A stretch of DNA of 64,000 nucleotides, from assembly GCA_949126835.1 (NCBI GenBank), contig OX421497.1:21287409-21351408 (forward strand), given 5' to 3'. Position 1 is the stretch's first letter, and each line of letters starts with the position of its first letter. Shown here piece after piece: positions 21,131 to 31,398 of the stretch. This DNA comes from Anisus vortex. Taxonomy: Eukaryota; Mollusca; Gastropoda; Planorbidae. The notes below the pieces were generated by a model. It was given only the letters and a program-made list of their open reading frames with translations, had not been told where the DNA came from and ran no database searches. A program made the translations under genes and the position numbers.

Positions 21131-22489
21131 TTTACAATAAACAATCAACGCACCCCGTTGTTCAAAAAGATTCGGTAAAGATTTTAAAATACAAATATTA
21201 TTATTTGCATGCTTAATAGAACTTTTTTTTCTCCTTTTTACTGATATAATAATACTGAGCTATCAAGGCCTATATAAGGAGTGCTCAAGCAATTAAATTG
21301 TAGGAGAAAATGCGGACTTATAAATATGGACTGTATGGCACTGAGCTATATATAGATGTCTAAAAAATAAATAGCCTATTCATTAAAATTACTAACTCAG
21401 TTAACATAAATATGTGGTATTCAAAGTATTATCCAGAAAATCATCAATCATTTCATCTTTTGACTTCGCCATTAAATTAATGATTGGTACTCATTAAAAC
21501 TCATTTGCTACTAACCTACTTTCCAAAGACACCCGGGAAAGTACTAGCCAAAGGGAAGGAACTCCGTATTAATTTTAGTAAATTTTTTTTAAATATTTTT
21601 TTTTAATAATTAAATATTCCCCAAAGTGAATAAAAATTACATCATAAAATAGGAAAATATCTTAGCTTTCTGGAAATGTATACTTTTATACATAAAAAAT
21701 GCCGAATTATCGGTAGAATTATTCGCTGAGTGTTGAGACCCTATGATTTGCCTAAATATTTTCTCTAGGCCTAGCGTCAAAGTCCCATAAAGTATAATAA
21801 ATCCCAAAAATCGAGTTGAAATGGAAATTTATCTAAGTCTATATCTGCAGCATCCTTATTATCAGAACTGTTGTTAAATGTTATTTTCGGATGTATAGAG
21901 CTATCGATTAATAAAGTAAAAAATGAAAGACGAAGGCTATAAAAAAAGTTTTACAAGACGAAAGGCAAGTGAAAAATACCGATTTTTTGACGCGCATAGC
22001 AAAAAAACGAAATTAGATAAAAACATCCGGTTTTTATTAAATTACGAAACAGACTATATTCCTACTTTTTAAAAGCCGTTTTTGCAGTAAAATAAAACCC
22101 CAGAACGCATGTCGAAAAAAAATCTAGAAACGACAAGGTTAGTCACACACGTGGCGGCCGCGTTTGGACGCATTAGTACGGAGGGGGGTATGTCGCATTC
22201 AGTCGCGGTAGTAGCAAATGAGTTAAAATAGAGTATAAGCTTATATACATACATATATATAATGTATGTTCAGTATAAGAGTTCATTGTTATCAAATTTC
22301 AATGGCGCAATTACGAAAAGGTTTTACATTTTTTGTACTTCCATGTATACATGTATATAATATAGCCCAGTGCCATACAGTGCACTTATCTATACTTAAA
22401 AGTCCGCATTGTCTCCTCTTTTCTATTCTCCATTTTAATTGCTTGAGCACACCCTATATAGAACATATAGCCCAGTGCCATATATATAT
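21131..22489. other. Intron-like DNA with a small CpG-rich island
   Basis: AT-rich, presumably intron 2 of the minus-strand gene. A GC-rich spot near 22140-22200 (cacacgtggcggccgcg, catacccccctccgtacta) on minus encodes a short cysteine-containing frame that I could not bound by splice sites. An inverted pair of tggcactg(a/g)gctatat words lies near 21335 and 22365. Confidence 0.35.
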
Positions 22490-22860
22490 ATATATCTGTC
22501 CTTTCGGATCCTTGTGGAACATAGGGCCTCTGTCAAAGCACGCCACTCTCCACGGTCTCTTGCCTTACCAGTTGCTTCAATTCTTCCCAGCTCTTTCCAT
22601 TTCTTCTAGCCTCACCCAATATGCTTCGTCTCCATGTTCGCCTGGGTCCTCATCTATATCGTTTGCTCTGGGGGTTCCACTCTAAGGCCTGTCTAGCTCT
22701 GCTGTTGTTGTCTTTCCTGAGGGTGTGTCCAATCCATCTCCACTTCCTTTCCATGATTTGTTGTTCTACTGTTCTTTGTCCACACCACTCCCACAGCACG
22801 AAAAGCATTTCATTAATGGTATGCAAGGATGCGAAAATCGCAAAACTAAACACCACATAT
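22490..22860 (-). mobile_element. LINE 3' fragment (RTE-like C-terminus)
   Basis: Minus strand reads CGQRTVEQQIMERKWRWIGH, then TLRKDNNSRARQALEWNPQS, followed in other frames by RRTW and GKSWEELKQLV segments and a CSTRIRKDR-like end. This is the classic C-terminal tail of RTE-type LINE proteins (the KWRWIGH.LRK and ALEWNPQ blocks). Frameshifted and 5'-truncated; it ends at a (ta)n tail at 22481-22495. Confidence 0.88.
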
Positions 22861-23287
22861 TAATGTCGTAGTTCCTCTTGAGATCTGAAGTCTATATATT
22901 TAAATTAATTCACGAGCACGCTGATTGTTTGATGTTTGGGTTCAAAGCCCTTTGGAGCTATCATTGCATGCTGAGACGCGTATGGAAATATAAAATAAAT
23001 GTAAGCTTCAAACGCACCGTAACATTGATATATGAAATAATAAGCCTAGCATTCGTGTCTACTGGAGTTTGACTAACAAGGAATATGCTTACTTTTTCAC
23101 ATGAATGGAGATATTTGATAACAATTAAACAGCAAAATTAGTTTGAAAGATAAGTCCCCCTCCCCAAACAAATCAAATTTTCTTTAACTAACATACTTTT
23201 ATCAAACTTTTATCTTTTAGTTGATAGTTGTGTATTTATATATATATATATTTTGCATAACCTTTACATTTTTTTATGTCTACTTAC

Positions 23288-23698
23288 TTGCAGGGTGAAG
23301 ATCATATTCTACCACAATCTTTGCATCCTTTGGAATAAGTTTATTTAATTCACTGATTTCTCGGTATAAGAAACCTTTCGCCTCATCCCTTCGGCACTGA
23401 GCGCCCAACAAAGCTACAGCAACCTCTTTGGCAAAATGGCGATAATTCCCATCCTTCATAAAACAGCTCGCCTTGTAAAAAGACATAATATTGCCGTTTG
23501 ACCTGGACAGTTGTGGACAGTGGTTCCCATCGCCTGTCGCTAAGGCAAGGTAAAAGGTTTTGATGCTAAACTCGTTGGCACAAGGAAACCAATCGCTTCT
23601 AGTATTTGTGGAGTTCTCGTTTGCACAGATGAATAGATTATCTTTCGTATTGATTGGAAAATTGAAATACTTGCAGGTGTCACCGAAGACAACTTCAC
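23288..23698 (-). CDS. Secreted-protein gene, exon 2
   Basis: Acceptor tcaaatcttcgtctcag (AG at 23700-23699) and donor cctgcaa|gtaagta (GT at 23287-23286) bound a 411-base exon, phase 1 at both ends. Landmarks: EVVFGDTCKYFNFPINTKDN, LFICANENSTNT (sequon NST), DWFPCANEF, DGNHCPQLS, YKASCFMKDG, AVALLGAQCRRDEAKG, KIVVEYDLHPA. Six cysteines suggest disulphides in an extracellular domain. It joins exon 1 through a split Gly codon and exon 3 through an Ile codon. Family not recognised. The initiator at 23486 suggested by ORF length is only an internal Met. Confidence 0.7.
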
Positions 23699-23756
23699 CT
23701 GAGACGAAGATTTGAGTAAAAAAAATAACAGAAATAATTTAAATAAAGTTGACATT

Positions 23757-25340
23757 CAAATCCCTCTACGAGAATTTCGAATGTAGAATTATTTACAACA
23801 AATCAACACTCAGATTCCTCTGTTTAAAGACTGGAGTGAAACAAGGATGTACCTTATCACCAACCCTTTCCCATCCGACAATAAACTGGCTCCTTAGACA
23901 TGTCACACGGGACAAGCGATAAGGCATTCAATGGACCCCAACATCAATACTAGAAGACATCGACTACGCAGACGACATTGACAAGTCTTAATTAGGCGTG
24001 AGCTTTTCAAATAGAAATGATCATGAACTACTTCCGGTTCTATTTTTAATTAATAAACAAAAAAAGCATGCTTTGGCTGGTGTTTGCCAATTGATTTCAA
24101 CCTCGACGGCCCGTTCTAGTCTTTTAGAATTATACAAAGGATACAAGATTAGTTATGAGAAATCCGTTTTTTACATCAAAAGTGAGTAGGCGATAATTAA
24201 TATTCAAGTGTTAGTCGCGTAAGGTTAAATATATATTTGTTTACAAAATAAATTAGTCAAGAGTTGCGTTTTTGGTAATTAAAAAACACAATGCGGAGAT
24301 TCATAAAAAAACAACAACACGAAAATTCTTTTGCATCAAGCAATTAGTTTGGGATTATAAAAAGGTGACAATTTAAGACTGGCATTCACAATCAATCATT
24401 TTCTTTTGTCGCCATCTTTTGGAAATGAAATACAAATTTAATTAGCTACATATTTTCGTACAACCAGTAACGCAGCACACAAACATGTTTCGAAGTAAAT
24501 GATCGAATAAGACTGGAAATGTCTTTTTCTTCGACCTTTTATACATACATATTTGTTAAGACTTGTCAATAGCCTTTTTATCCAGCAGATATCAAGATAT
24601 CCAACAGAAGACAATCAGTATAAATGAGATAGCGAGTACCACAGGGCTCATGATAAATACCCAGAAAACAAATGTCATGAGAAACAACGAAACAATTAAC
24701 ACCCCTATCACAATAGGCGATAGAAAATTAGAAGACGTCAAGGAATGTACCTACCTAGGCAGTAAAATGACGACAAATGGTGACTGTGACCTGGAAATCA
24801 ACACCAAAATCAGTAAGGCAAAACAAGCTTTTTCACTGCTCAGACTCATATGGAGAACATCAGGCCTCAGCCTCCACGCCAAAATAAGGATGTTCGAGAG
24901 TAATATTCTCAGCGTTCTCTTGTATGGATCTGAATGCTGGAAAAACTACAGCAACCATTGAAAGGAAACTGGTCTTCAACGCCTACGACGAATCCTCAAG
25001 ATCTTCTGGCCCAAAATGATCTCAAATGAAGACATACGTGACATAACACGAGTAGTCCCTATAGCAGAGAGCATCTCCGCTAGAACATGGCTATGGACGG
25101 AGCACGTCTGCAGAATGTCAGCTGACTCCCTCCCCAGGAGCTGGACCCCACATGGAAAAAGGTCGAAAAGGAAGAATAAAGGAAAAATGGAGAAAAAAAG
25201 TGGAGTGTGACCTGAAGGATAGAGGCCTGAACCCTAAAAGAGCCGCTCGAGCTGTGGCGGAGATAAATGGAGATCCCTGTCTTTCGCCCCAAGCGCCAAC
25301 AGGTACGGGGATGACTGGGTGAGTGAAACATTAAAAAAAA
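23757..25340 (+). mobile_element. LINE fragment (RTE-like), split by DNA element B
   Basis: Plus strand reads YENFECRIIYNKSTLRF, then KTGVKQGCTLSPT (the reverse-transcriptase GVRQGC.LSP motif), then EDIDYADDI (the catalytic YADD). Element B (23979-24568) interrupts the DNA directly after DDI. The frame resumes with AFLSSRYQDIQQKTISINEI (24563-24961: YLGSKMT and LLYGSECW blocks), then, after frameshifts, VCRMSADSLPRSWTPHGKRS and a C-terminal GDPCLSPQAPTG. It is 5'-truncated and starts about 60 bases from exon 2 of the host gene, in intron 1, on the opposite strand. Confidence 0.88.
23979..24568. mobile_element. AT-flanked DNA element, copy B, 590 bp
   Basis: Inverted ends TGACAAGTCTTAA and TTAAGACTTGTCA are perfect and flanked by AT (23977-23978 and 24569-24570). 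Removing the element plus one AT rejoins the LINE frame (DDI to AFLSS), which fixes the insertion site and 2-bp duplication exactly. Its plus strand holds a frame ending YKGYKISYEKSVFYIKSE and a donor-like aaaagtgagta. That resembles the minus-strand exon-like frame of copy A. Non-autonomous. Confidence 0.92.
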
Positions 25341-25920
25341 TACACAATGCACTTAGAGCCACAGTCCTGTATCGTTGAGTCTATCAAGCTCTGAGCATCA
25401 CCGCGTCTGCTCATTGTCTCCGACTTCAGCCTGCTTTTTAATCTGGATGTGCTTCCATAGCATTTGATTAACCAAGATCGACTGCAAGGCAGCAGTTGTG
25501 TTTTGTTTTTATAGTTTTCTCTCTTAGCTATCTTTAGCTCTCTAAATTTATACTTTTTTTTTTGCCTTCATTTACTTGGATTTATAAGGCATTTTTTTTA
25601 AATCATATACTTTCCACAGGATATCCCACCTAATGCTTCATGACATGAAACTAGTTAGTCCACGGCCGCTTATTTTTTATTCACAGTTAACCCTTAGTCT
25701 ATTGGCTACTTAAGGGTCATTCCCCGCCACCTGGGGACCCAGTTGGTCGGAAACAAGTGTTAATTACTAAGATAGACTAATATAAAATTATTTGAAGCAT
25801 TTCTTAAGGTATTAGGCCCCTATATCTGTTGATGACCTAGCCTATTTTCATACTTTTTAAATAATATAGATGTATTATTCTTTTTGATTGATAGTCTAAA
25901 GTCTAAAGTCTAAAGCTTAC

Positions 25921-25978
25921 CCGAGACTGCTGACAATGCCAGCAACATTAAAACCAACAGTTCAACCAAAGTTGACAT
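25921..25978 (-). CDS. Secreted-protein gene, exon 1 (signal peptide)
   Basis: The ATG at 25978-25976 starts MSTLVELLVLMLLALSAVS, a textbook signal peptide: short N-region, Leu-rich core and small residues before the expected cleavage. The exon ends at a consensus donor (tcgg|gtaagc, GT at 25920-25919) in phase 1; the split Gly codon joins to exon 2 at 23698. Intron 1 is 2222 bp and contains a LINE. Exons 1, 2 and 3 total 765 bases, 254 residues plus stop, with no frame break. The encoded protein should be secreted and contain ten mature cysteines. Confidence 0.7.
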
Positions 25979-27067
25979 TGCAGCAGCCGATACTTTCGTG
26001 GTTTTTCTTTTTTTCACATCAATATTTCTACTAATCATTTTTTTTACTTGGCATTTCAAAACCTGTTTGCATTATAAAAATAGATGATGTGTCACAATTT
26101 AATTTTAATTTTGTGAAAGCTTAAAAATGTATAAATTCTAGCCCTTACGATTGAGTTTACAGATAGAAATACTTTTGTCAATGCCGCTAAATATTTTTTA
26201 TATTTTTCAGCTTTCTTGTTGTAGCCTAATCATAAAACGTAAGACATTAGGCCTAAATCTGAATTCGGACATTGTAAATAGCCAATGTAACAACAGCATT
26301 GCGTTACATCATGTTAAAATAAATCATACATTACATAGTTTAGTTAGTTCCAGGTACAGAAGAATAGGAAACCTAAGCGTACACACGTTCTTTTGAATAA
26401 ATACACAACGTCAGTTTGTAAGCATTAATAAAACGAGCCACTATATAATAGCACATAAATAATTGATTGTAAAATTAAAGCGAGACAGTTATAAAGTAAT
26501 AAACTTCCTATTTGTAAGTCATGGATAATTTAGTCATTGATTCAATATGAACCAGTGTGTCTGTGGTTGTTGTATGAAGCACGTTTAGATCTATGTAAGA
26601 AATAAAATGTTAAAAAAAATATTTGGTTATGCGGAGTTATGCCTTCTCAGTAAAAAAGCTTATATTAGACTACCTAGTAAATTACGTTTTATTAATAATG
26701 TTTTTAAATACGTATACGTGTGTTCTTAAAAAATTTTAAACCAAATAAAGGGAGAAAAATAAAATAGTCTATTGGTGGATGCAACAATCTGTGAAAGAAA
26801 AAATGATCCATAAAAAAGGGAAATTAGACTTGAATACAATATGTTCCGTCTTTCAGCATCAATGAACACTATTTTAAACAGTATAAAAGCACTATTAGTA
26901 ATCTTAGGTCTACTCAAGCACAGAAATAAGCTTATAGTTATAAAAATAGACATGCACTTACGCTTTCATATTATTTATCATACAAGAAAAGTAGGTTATC
27001 ATTAGGAGTCAGCTTTTGTATTTCTGGCTGACCGATAATTCGCACTGACAGTGGAACAAAAGAGTTC
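25979..27067. other. Upstream region of secreted-protein gene and intergenic DNA
   Basis: No coding sequence supported. The minus-strand gene should have its promoter here, but I see no unambiguous TATA or initiator. Open frames at 26151-26396 (+) and 26726-26953 (-) lack splice or composition support. Confidence 0.35.
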
Positions 27068-27176
27068 CTAAATATCTCTGTTCATGACATTATTTGAAGA
27101 AAGCCGACCACTTCGACTAGATCTGATGTAGCTGTCGTGTAGTGGGTGTGCATGGTGAAGATCTCGCATGACATAC
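27068..27176 (-). CDS. Candidate last coding exon, unidentified
   Basis: On minus, an acceptor (gtttatgttttcaaag, AG at 27178-27177) leads into one base, 35 codons and a TAG at 27068-27070. The sequence is YVMRDLHHAHPLHDSYIRSS, then RSGRLSSNNVMNRDI: hydrophilic, Ser/Arg-rich, like a cytoplasmic C-terminal tail. It is clear of recognised repeats. Earlier exons would lie at higher coordinates but I could not place them. Family unknown. Confidence 0.4.
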
Positions 27177-27345
27177 CTTTGAAAACATAAACATATTATG
27201 TGTTGGCTTTACTTAAGTTAAAGGCCTACAACGAAAACTACTGAAAAAAAAATAAACCAACAATGTCAACTTCCAAAAATAAAATAATGTGAATCAATGG
27301 TTTAATTTTTACGTCTAAACAGATTTAGACGGGAGGTTTATTTTT

Positions 27346-27490
27346 CTTTTGGAACACATTCAAGATTACAGTGGCTTTTGGAACACATTCAAGATTACAG
27401 TGGCTTTTGGAACACATTCAAGATTACAGTGGCTTTTGGAACACATTCAAGATTACAGTGGCTTTTGGAACACATTCAAGATTACAGTGG
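27346..27490. repeat. 29-bp tandem repeat, five copies
   Basis: Five nearly identical head-to-tail copies of cttttggaacacattcaaga plus ttacagtgg, exactly 145 bp. Almost no divergence, so a recent expansion. Confidence 0.95.
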
Positions 27491-28262
27491 AATACATTAA
27501 TGGGAAATAACAAATATGAGAAAAAATATTGCTGAAAATGTATTGGCATTTATCGTTGATATTGTACGGTATCCCTTTGCTGCTAGGGTGGCCTCTGCTT
27601 TTCTGTGCCTTTTCGCACAGTTGCGGGATGGCGCAACCCTATGCGAGGGTTATGGGCTATGATTGATATTGTATTTCAATATATATTTCAATTGTTTGGT
27701 CTATGTTTAGAAAACAAAACAACGACAACTGACAAAGTTACGACATCGTGAAATTTTTGCCATTCGGTACAAAATGATCTCAGTTGGCCGACTATTTGCA
27801 CGAGTTATTGCCCCTTTATATGGCAATATTCATTAATAAATCGTTTTGAAAACAAATATAGAATATGCATTAGGTTTTATATTCTCATTTATGATTTATT
27901 TATTTATTTATTATTATATATTTGAAGTTAATCTGAATTAGCGTCTTCTAATTGAAATCAACAACTTTAGATCCTTTTATTTTTCAATACAGAAACTGCT
28001 GCTTCATATCTTTATTCTCAAGTGTGTTATAATTATAATAGAAAGAAACTGAGTGGCTGGAGAAATGAGAACAGGAAAATGAGTAATGCATGTCATTATT
28101 GTGTTTTTAAGCGTAAGGCTAATTCTTTATCCTTCCCAAACCAATCACAAACACACTAGATAGAACAAAATTAAAGTTCTACTTCTATTTTATATTTAAC
28201 TGTAGATTATATAATTCATTGTATTTTTTTTTTCATTTATATTTCGTTGCAGTTGTGAACAA

Positions 28263-29280
28263 TCGTCTCTCCATGTTTTAATTCTGAAAAATTGTCTCTC
28301 TGTGTTTAATTCGAAACAAATCTCTCTCTAAGTTTAATTCTGAAGAATTTTCTTTCTATGTTTAATTCTGAACAATTGTCTCTCTAAAGTTAATTCTGAA
28401 GAATTTTCTCTCTATGTTTAGTTCTGAACAATTTTCTCTCTAGATTTAATGCTGAACAATTTACTCTCTATAAATAATTCTAAACGATTTTCTCTCTCTG
28501 TTTAGTTCTGAACAATTTTCTCTCTCTGTTTAGTTCTGAACAATTTTCTCTCTAGATTTAATGCTGAACAATTTACTCTCTATAATTAATTCTGAACAAT
28601 TTTCTCTCTCTGTTTAGTTCTGAACAATTTTCTCTCTGTGTTTAGTTCTGAACAATTTTCTCTCTAGGTTTAATGCTCAACATTTTTCTTTCTTTGTTTA
28701 TTCTGAACAATTTTCTCTCTATGTTTAGTTCGGAACAATTTTCTCTATCTGTTTAGTTCTGAACCATTTTCTCTCTCTCTCTGTTTAGTTTTGAACAATT
28801 GTTTCTCTAAGTTTAATTCTGAATAATTCTCTCTATGTTTAATTCTGAACAATTCTTTCTATTTTTAATTCTGAACAATGTTATCTTTATGTTTAGTTCT
28901 GAACAATTGTTTCTCTAAGTTTAATTCTGAACGATGTTTTCTCTATGTTTAGATCTGAACAATTTTTTCTCTAAGTTTAATTCTGAAAAATGTTCTCTCT
29001 ATGTTTAATTCTCAACAATTGTCTCTCTATGTTTAATTCTGAACAATTCTCTCTATGTTTAATTATGAACAAATTTCTCACTATGTTTAGTTTTGAACAA
29101 TGTTCTCTCTATGTTTAGTTCTGAACAATGTTCTCTCTATGTTTAGTTATGAACAATTTTCTTTCTATGTTTAGTTCTGAACAATTTTTTTCTATGTTTA
29201 ATTCTGAACAATTGTCTCTCTATGTTTAGTTCTGAACAATCAATCCTCTCTCTCTTTGTTTAGTTCTGAACAATTGTCAA
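28263..29280. repeat. About 28-bp degenerate minisatellite, 1 kb
   Basis: About 35 diverged copies of ttctgaacaattttctctct plus atgtttag. Frequent indels keep it from maintaining any open frame. Confidence 0.95.
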
Positions 29281-30046
29281 ATAATAGGCTATATACTATA
29301 TAGCTATTAAAAATCCACGCAATGTAAAACACAGATAAACACAAGTGATAGAAGTATATAAGTCATACTACTTGTCTAAGCAATGACTTTAGACCTATAT
29401 TCATATCTCAACAGTAAATATAGTTATATGAAAAAAATACATCTTCTAAGTGGATTCTCAAGTAGTCTAACTTGCGCAGTGTCACTTTATCATTATTTAC
29501 GATTATCATCTTCTCTTTTTTTTTCACTTAACAAATACTTCATTTTTACAATGTAAAGAAAACGTAGGCCATTTGTTTAATAATTGCATACTTTACAATC
29601 ATTCAAACTGCAAACCCACACACATATAATGTGAAGCACTTCGAACTAAATCTGGGCTCCGAACGTTATACGATTTATTAGTTAATTGCGTTTATTTTAT
29701 TTTAGAGGGGGGGGGGGGGGGGGGTTGGGTGGCAGCGAGTGAGTCATATTTTGCTTCGTCTGTGTCCACAATATCGTAAATCCTTCATCGAATCAGCCCT
29801 GAAATATATGACTGACTTTCCACCCTATTGCACTTCGGTGTTAATTTATCATGGGGAAATCAGGTTTTTGTTTTAAGTATTGTTCATAAATGCTACAATT
29901 AGATTTTTATACTAGACTAGGTCTCACTGCTGCATTCTGAATTTTGATTCTTATTCACCAACGTTTTAAACAATAGACTAGATGTCTTTTATATTGTATG
30001 CGCTGTTAGAAAAATGACGTTTAAATTCTAGTCATTATCGTATAAA
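29281..30046. other. Intergenic DNA with an 18-G run
   Basis: No gene found. The uninterrupted G tract at 29707-29724 could form G-quadruplex structures and marks a likely polymorphic or hard-to-sequence site. Confidence 0.4.
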
Positions 30047-30440
30047 CTTATATTACAGACGCTCCTTCTATCTTGAATTAAGACTTATATGAAGCTTCTT
30101 TTATTATGTTGCAGTCTTCTTTCTGTTTTATCATATAAGCTGCAAATGTTTTTTTGTCTTCAGTTTATCTAATAAGTTACAGATCCTTCTTCTATCTTAT
30201 GATATGTGACAGGCGCGCTTTCTATATAAAGATTGTTGCATAATATTATGGTCTCACACCCACCCGTAGTCTGAGCCTAGTCTTGAATTTATTTCGATTA
30301 GTTTAAAATAATCTTAAGTCGTTGGTTTTACTGACTAGTTCAGATAACCCATTCCGTGTCCGAATGTCAATCGTGAAGTAAGAAAATGTAAGCTTATATA
30401 ATAAATTTAGCCTAGTTTTTAATGATTTTTTTGTAATTAG
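30047..30440 (-). mobile_element. LINE 3' end with diverged tail repeats
   Basis: Minus strand ends a reverse transcriptase with TFSYFTIDIRTRNGLSELVS then KTNDLRLF, the degenerate counterpart of SFFPSGIRAWNGLPEQTRKT in the LINE at 11430. It is followed by the accaccgggt and tctgagcctagtc 3' UTR part and several imperfect copies of the acagacgctccttctatc tail unit. 5'-truncated. Confidence 0.75.
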
Positions 30441-31090
30441 ACCTACTACTGCACAAGACATAGACAGTCTATATGATATACTAGTACAAATAAAAACAAA
30501 CTGTTGTTGTAACTTTAAAACAAAACAACCAATACCTATGGATGTGACGTGCTGCAGTATTTTCCGATTAAGCACTTAGACTTTCTATTTTACTCAGGTC
30601 TCGTACTGTCAATATAGTCAAGGCAATTGTTGGGGAAATACCCCAGAACGAATTTACCGTGACTAAACATCCACTCTGCATTGACCTGCTATAGTAAATC
30701 CCGAAGCTATGTGTGAGTTCTAACTGGAACGGTGACAATCTGGTTGACAGATTTATATTTTCATGTAAGTTTCCGAGTGTAGAATCAAAAAAAAAATTAT
30801 TATAAGTCTGTTTCCGCGGGTTTGTCATCAAGTTTCTTTGTTCGCTGTAGACTCCCAGGAGGTTTGAACAATCGGGTTAAAGGTCAAGTACATTTACTTT
30901 CAACTACCCGCAAAAAAATGTATGCCTCTTGAATTTGAAAGTTTGAAATAAATCAGTCTATCCCAGTGAGATAATCTGTATTGAATGTACAAACAGTAAA
31001 TGGTGAGTTATTTCCCTTCTATTTGCTTTTACTTTATGTGTCCACGGATTTGTGGAAATTTTTTTTTAAATGTGTTTGTCTGCTTTGTAT

Positions 31091-31205
31091 TGACAATCTT
31101 AATGATTATGCATGCATGGTGAACCTAAAAGTTCATAGTGTAACAACATTTCCGGTCCTATTCGTTCATTTACTGACAAACCATGTCTGTTTGCCGCGTT
31201 AGGGA
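31091..31205. mobile_element. Partial third copy of AT-flanked element (end only)
   Basis: Starts tgacaatcttaatgattatg then catgcatggtgaacc and aacatttccggtcctattcg. Read on minus this matches the right end of copy A (gaacgaataggaccggaaat ... ttcaccatgcatgcat). The opposite end is not found nearby, so it is truncated. Confidence 0.7.
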
Positions 31206-31398
31206 GCTTAAGTCCAAGAATAATTAAATACATGTGCTTCAGTTTACACACCATCGAAAATAATTAAAAAAAGAAATAACAAACCAAAAGTAATTTTAAT
31301 TCAATACTTCGAATTGCTTTAAAAAATAATTACTTATTGCATAGAATGCGCATAAAATAAAAAGCAAAAGTCATTGAGTTGTATGAAGTTATAGGAGT

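Noticed and set aside
22069..22254. Cysteine-containing minus frame near a CpG-rich spot
   Set aside because: No splice sites or start context define it, and the GC-rich words look repeat-like.
23280..23486. Stand-alone 68-residue protein starting at an internal Met
   Set aside because: The frame is open to a splice acceptor at 23699 and ends at a donor; it is the 3' half of exon 2 of a secreted-protein gene.
30568..30831. 87-residue minus frame
   Set aside because: Part has protein-like composition, but I found no matching acceptor and donor, so it is not called.
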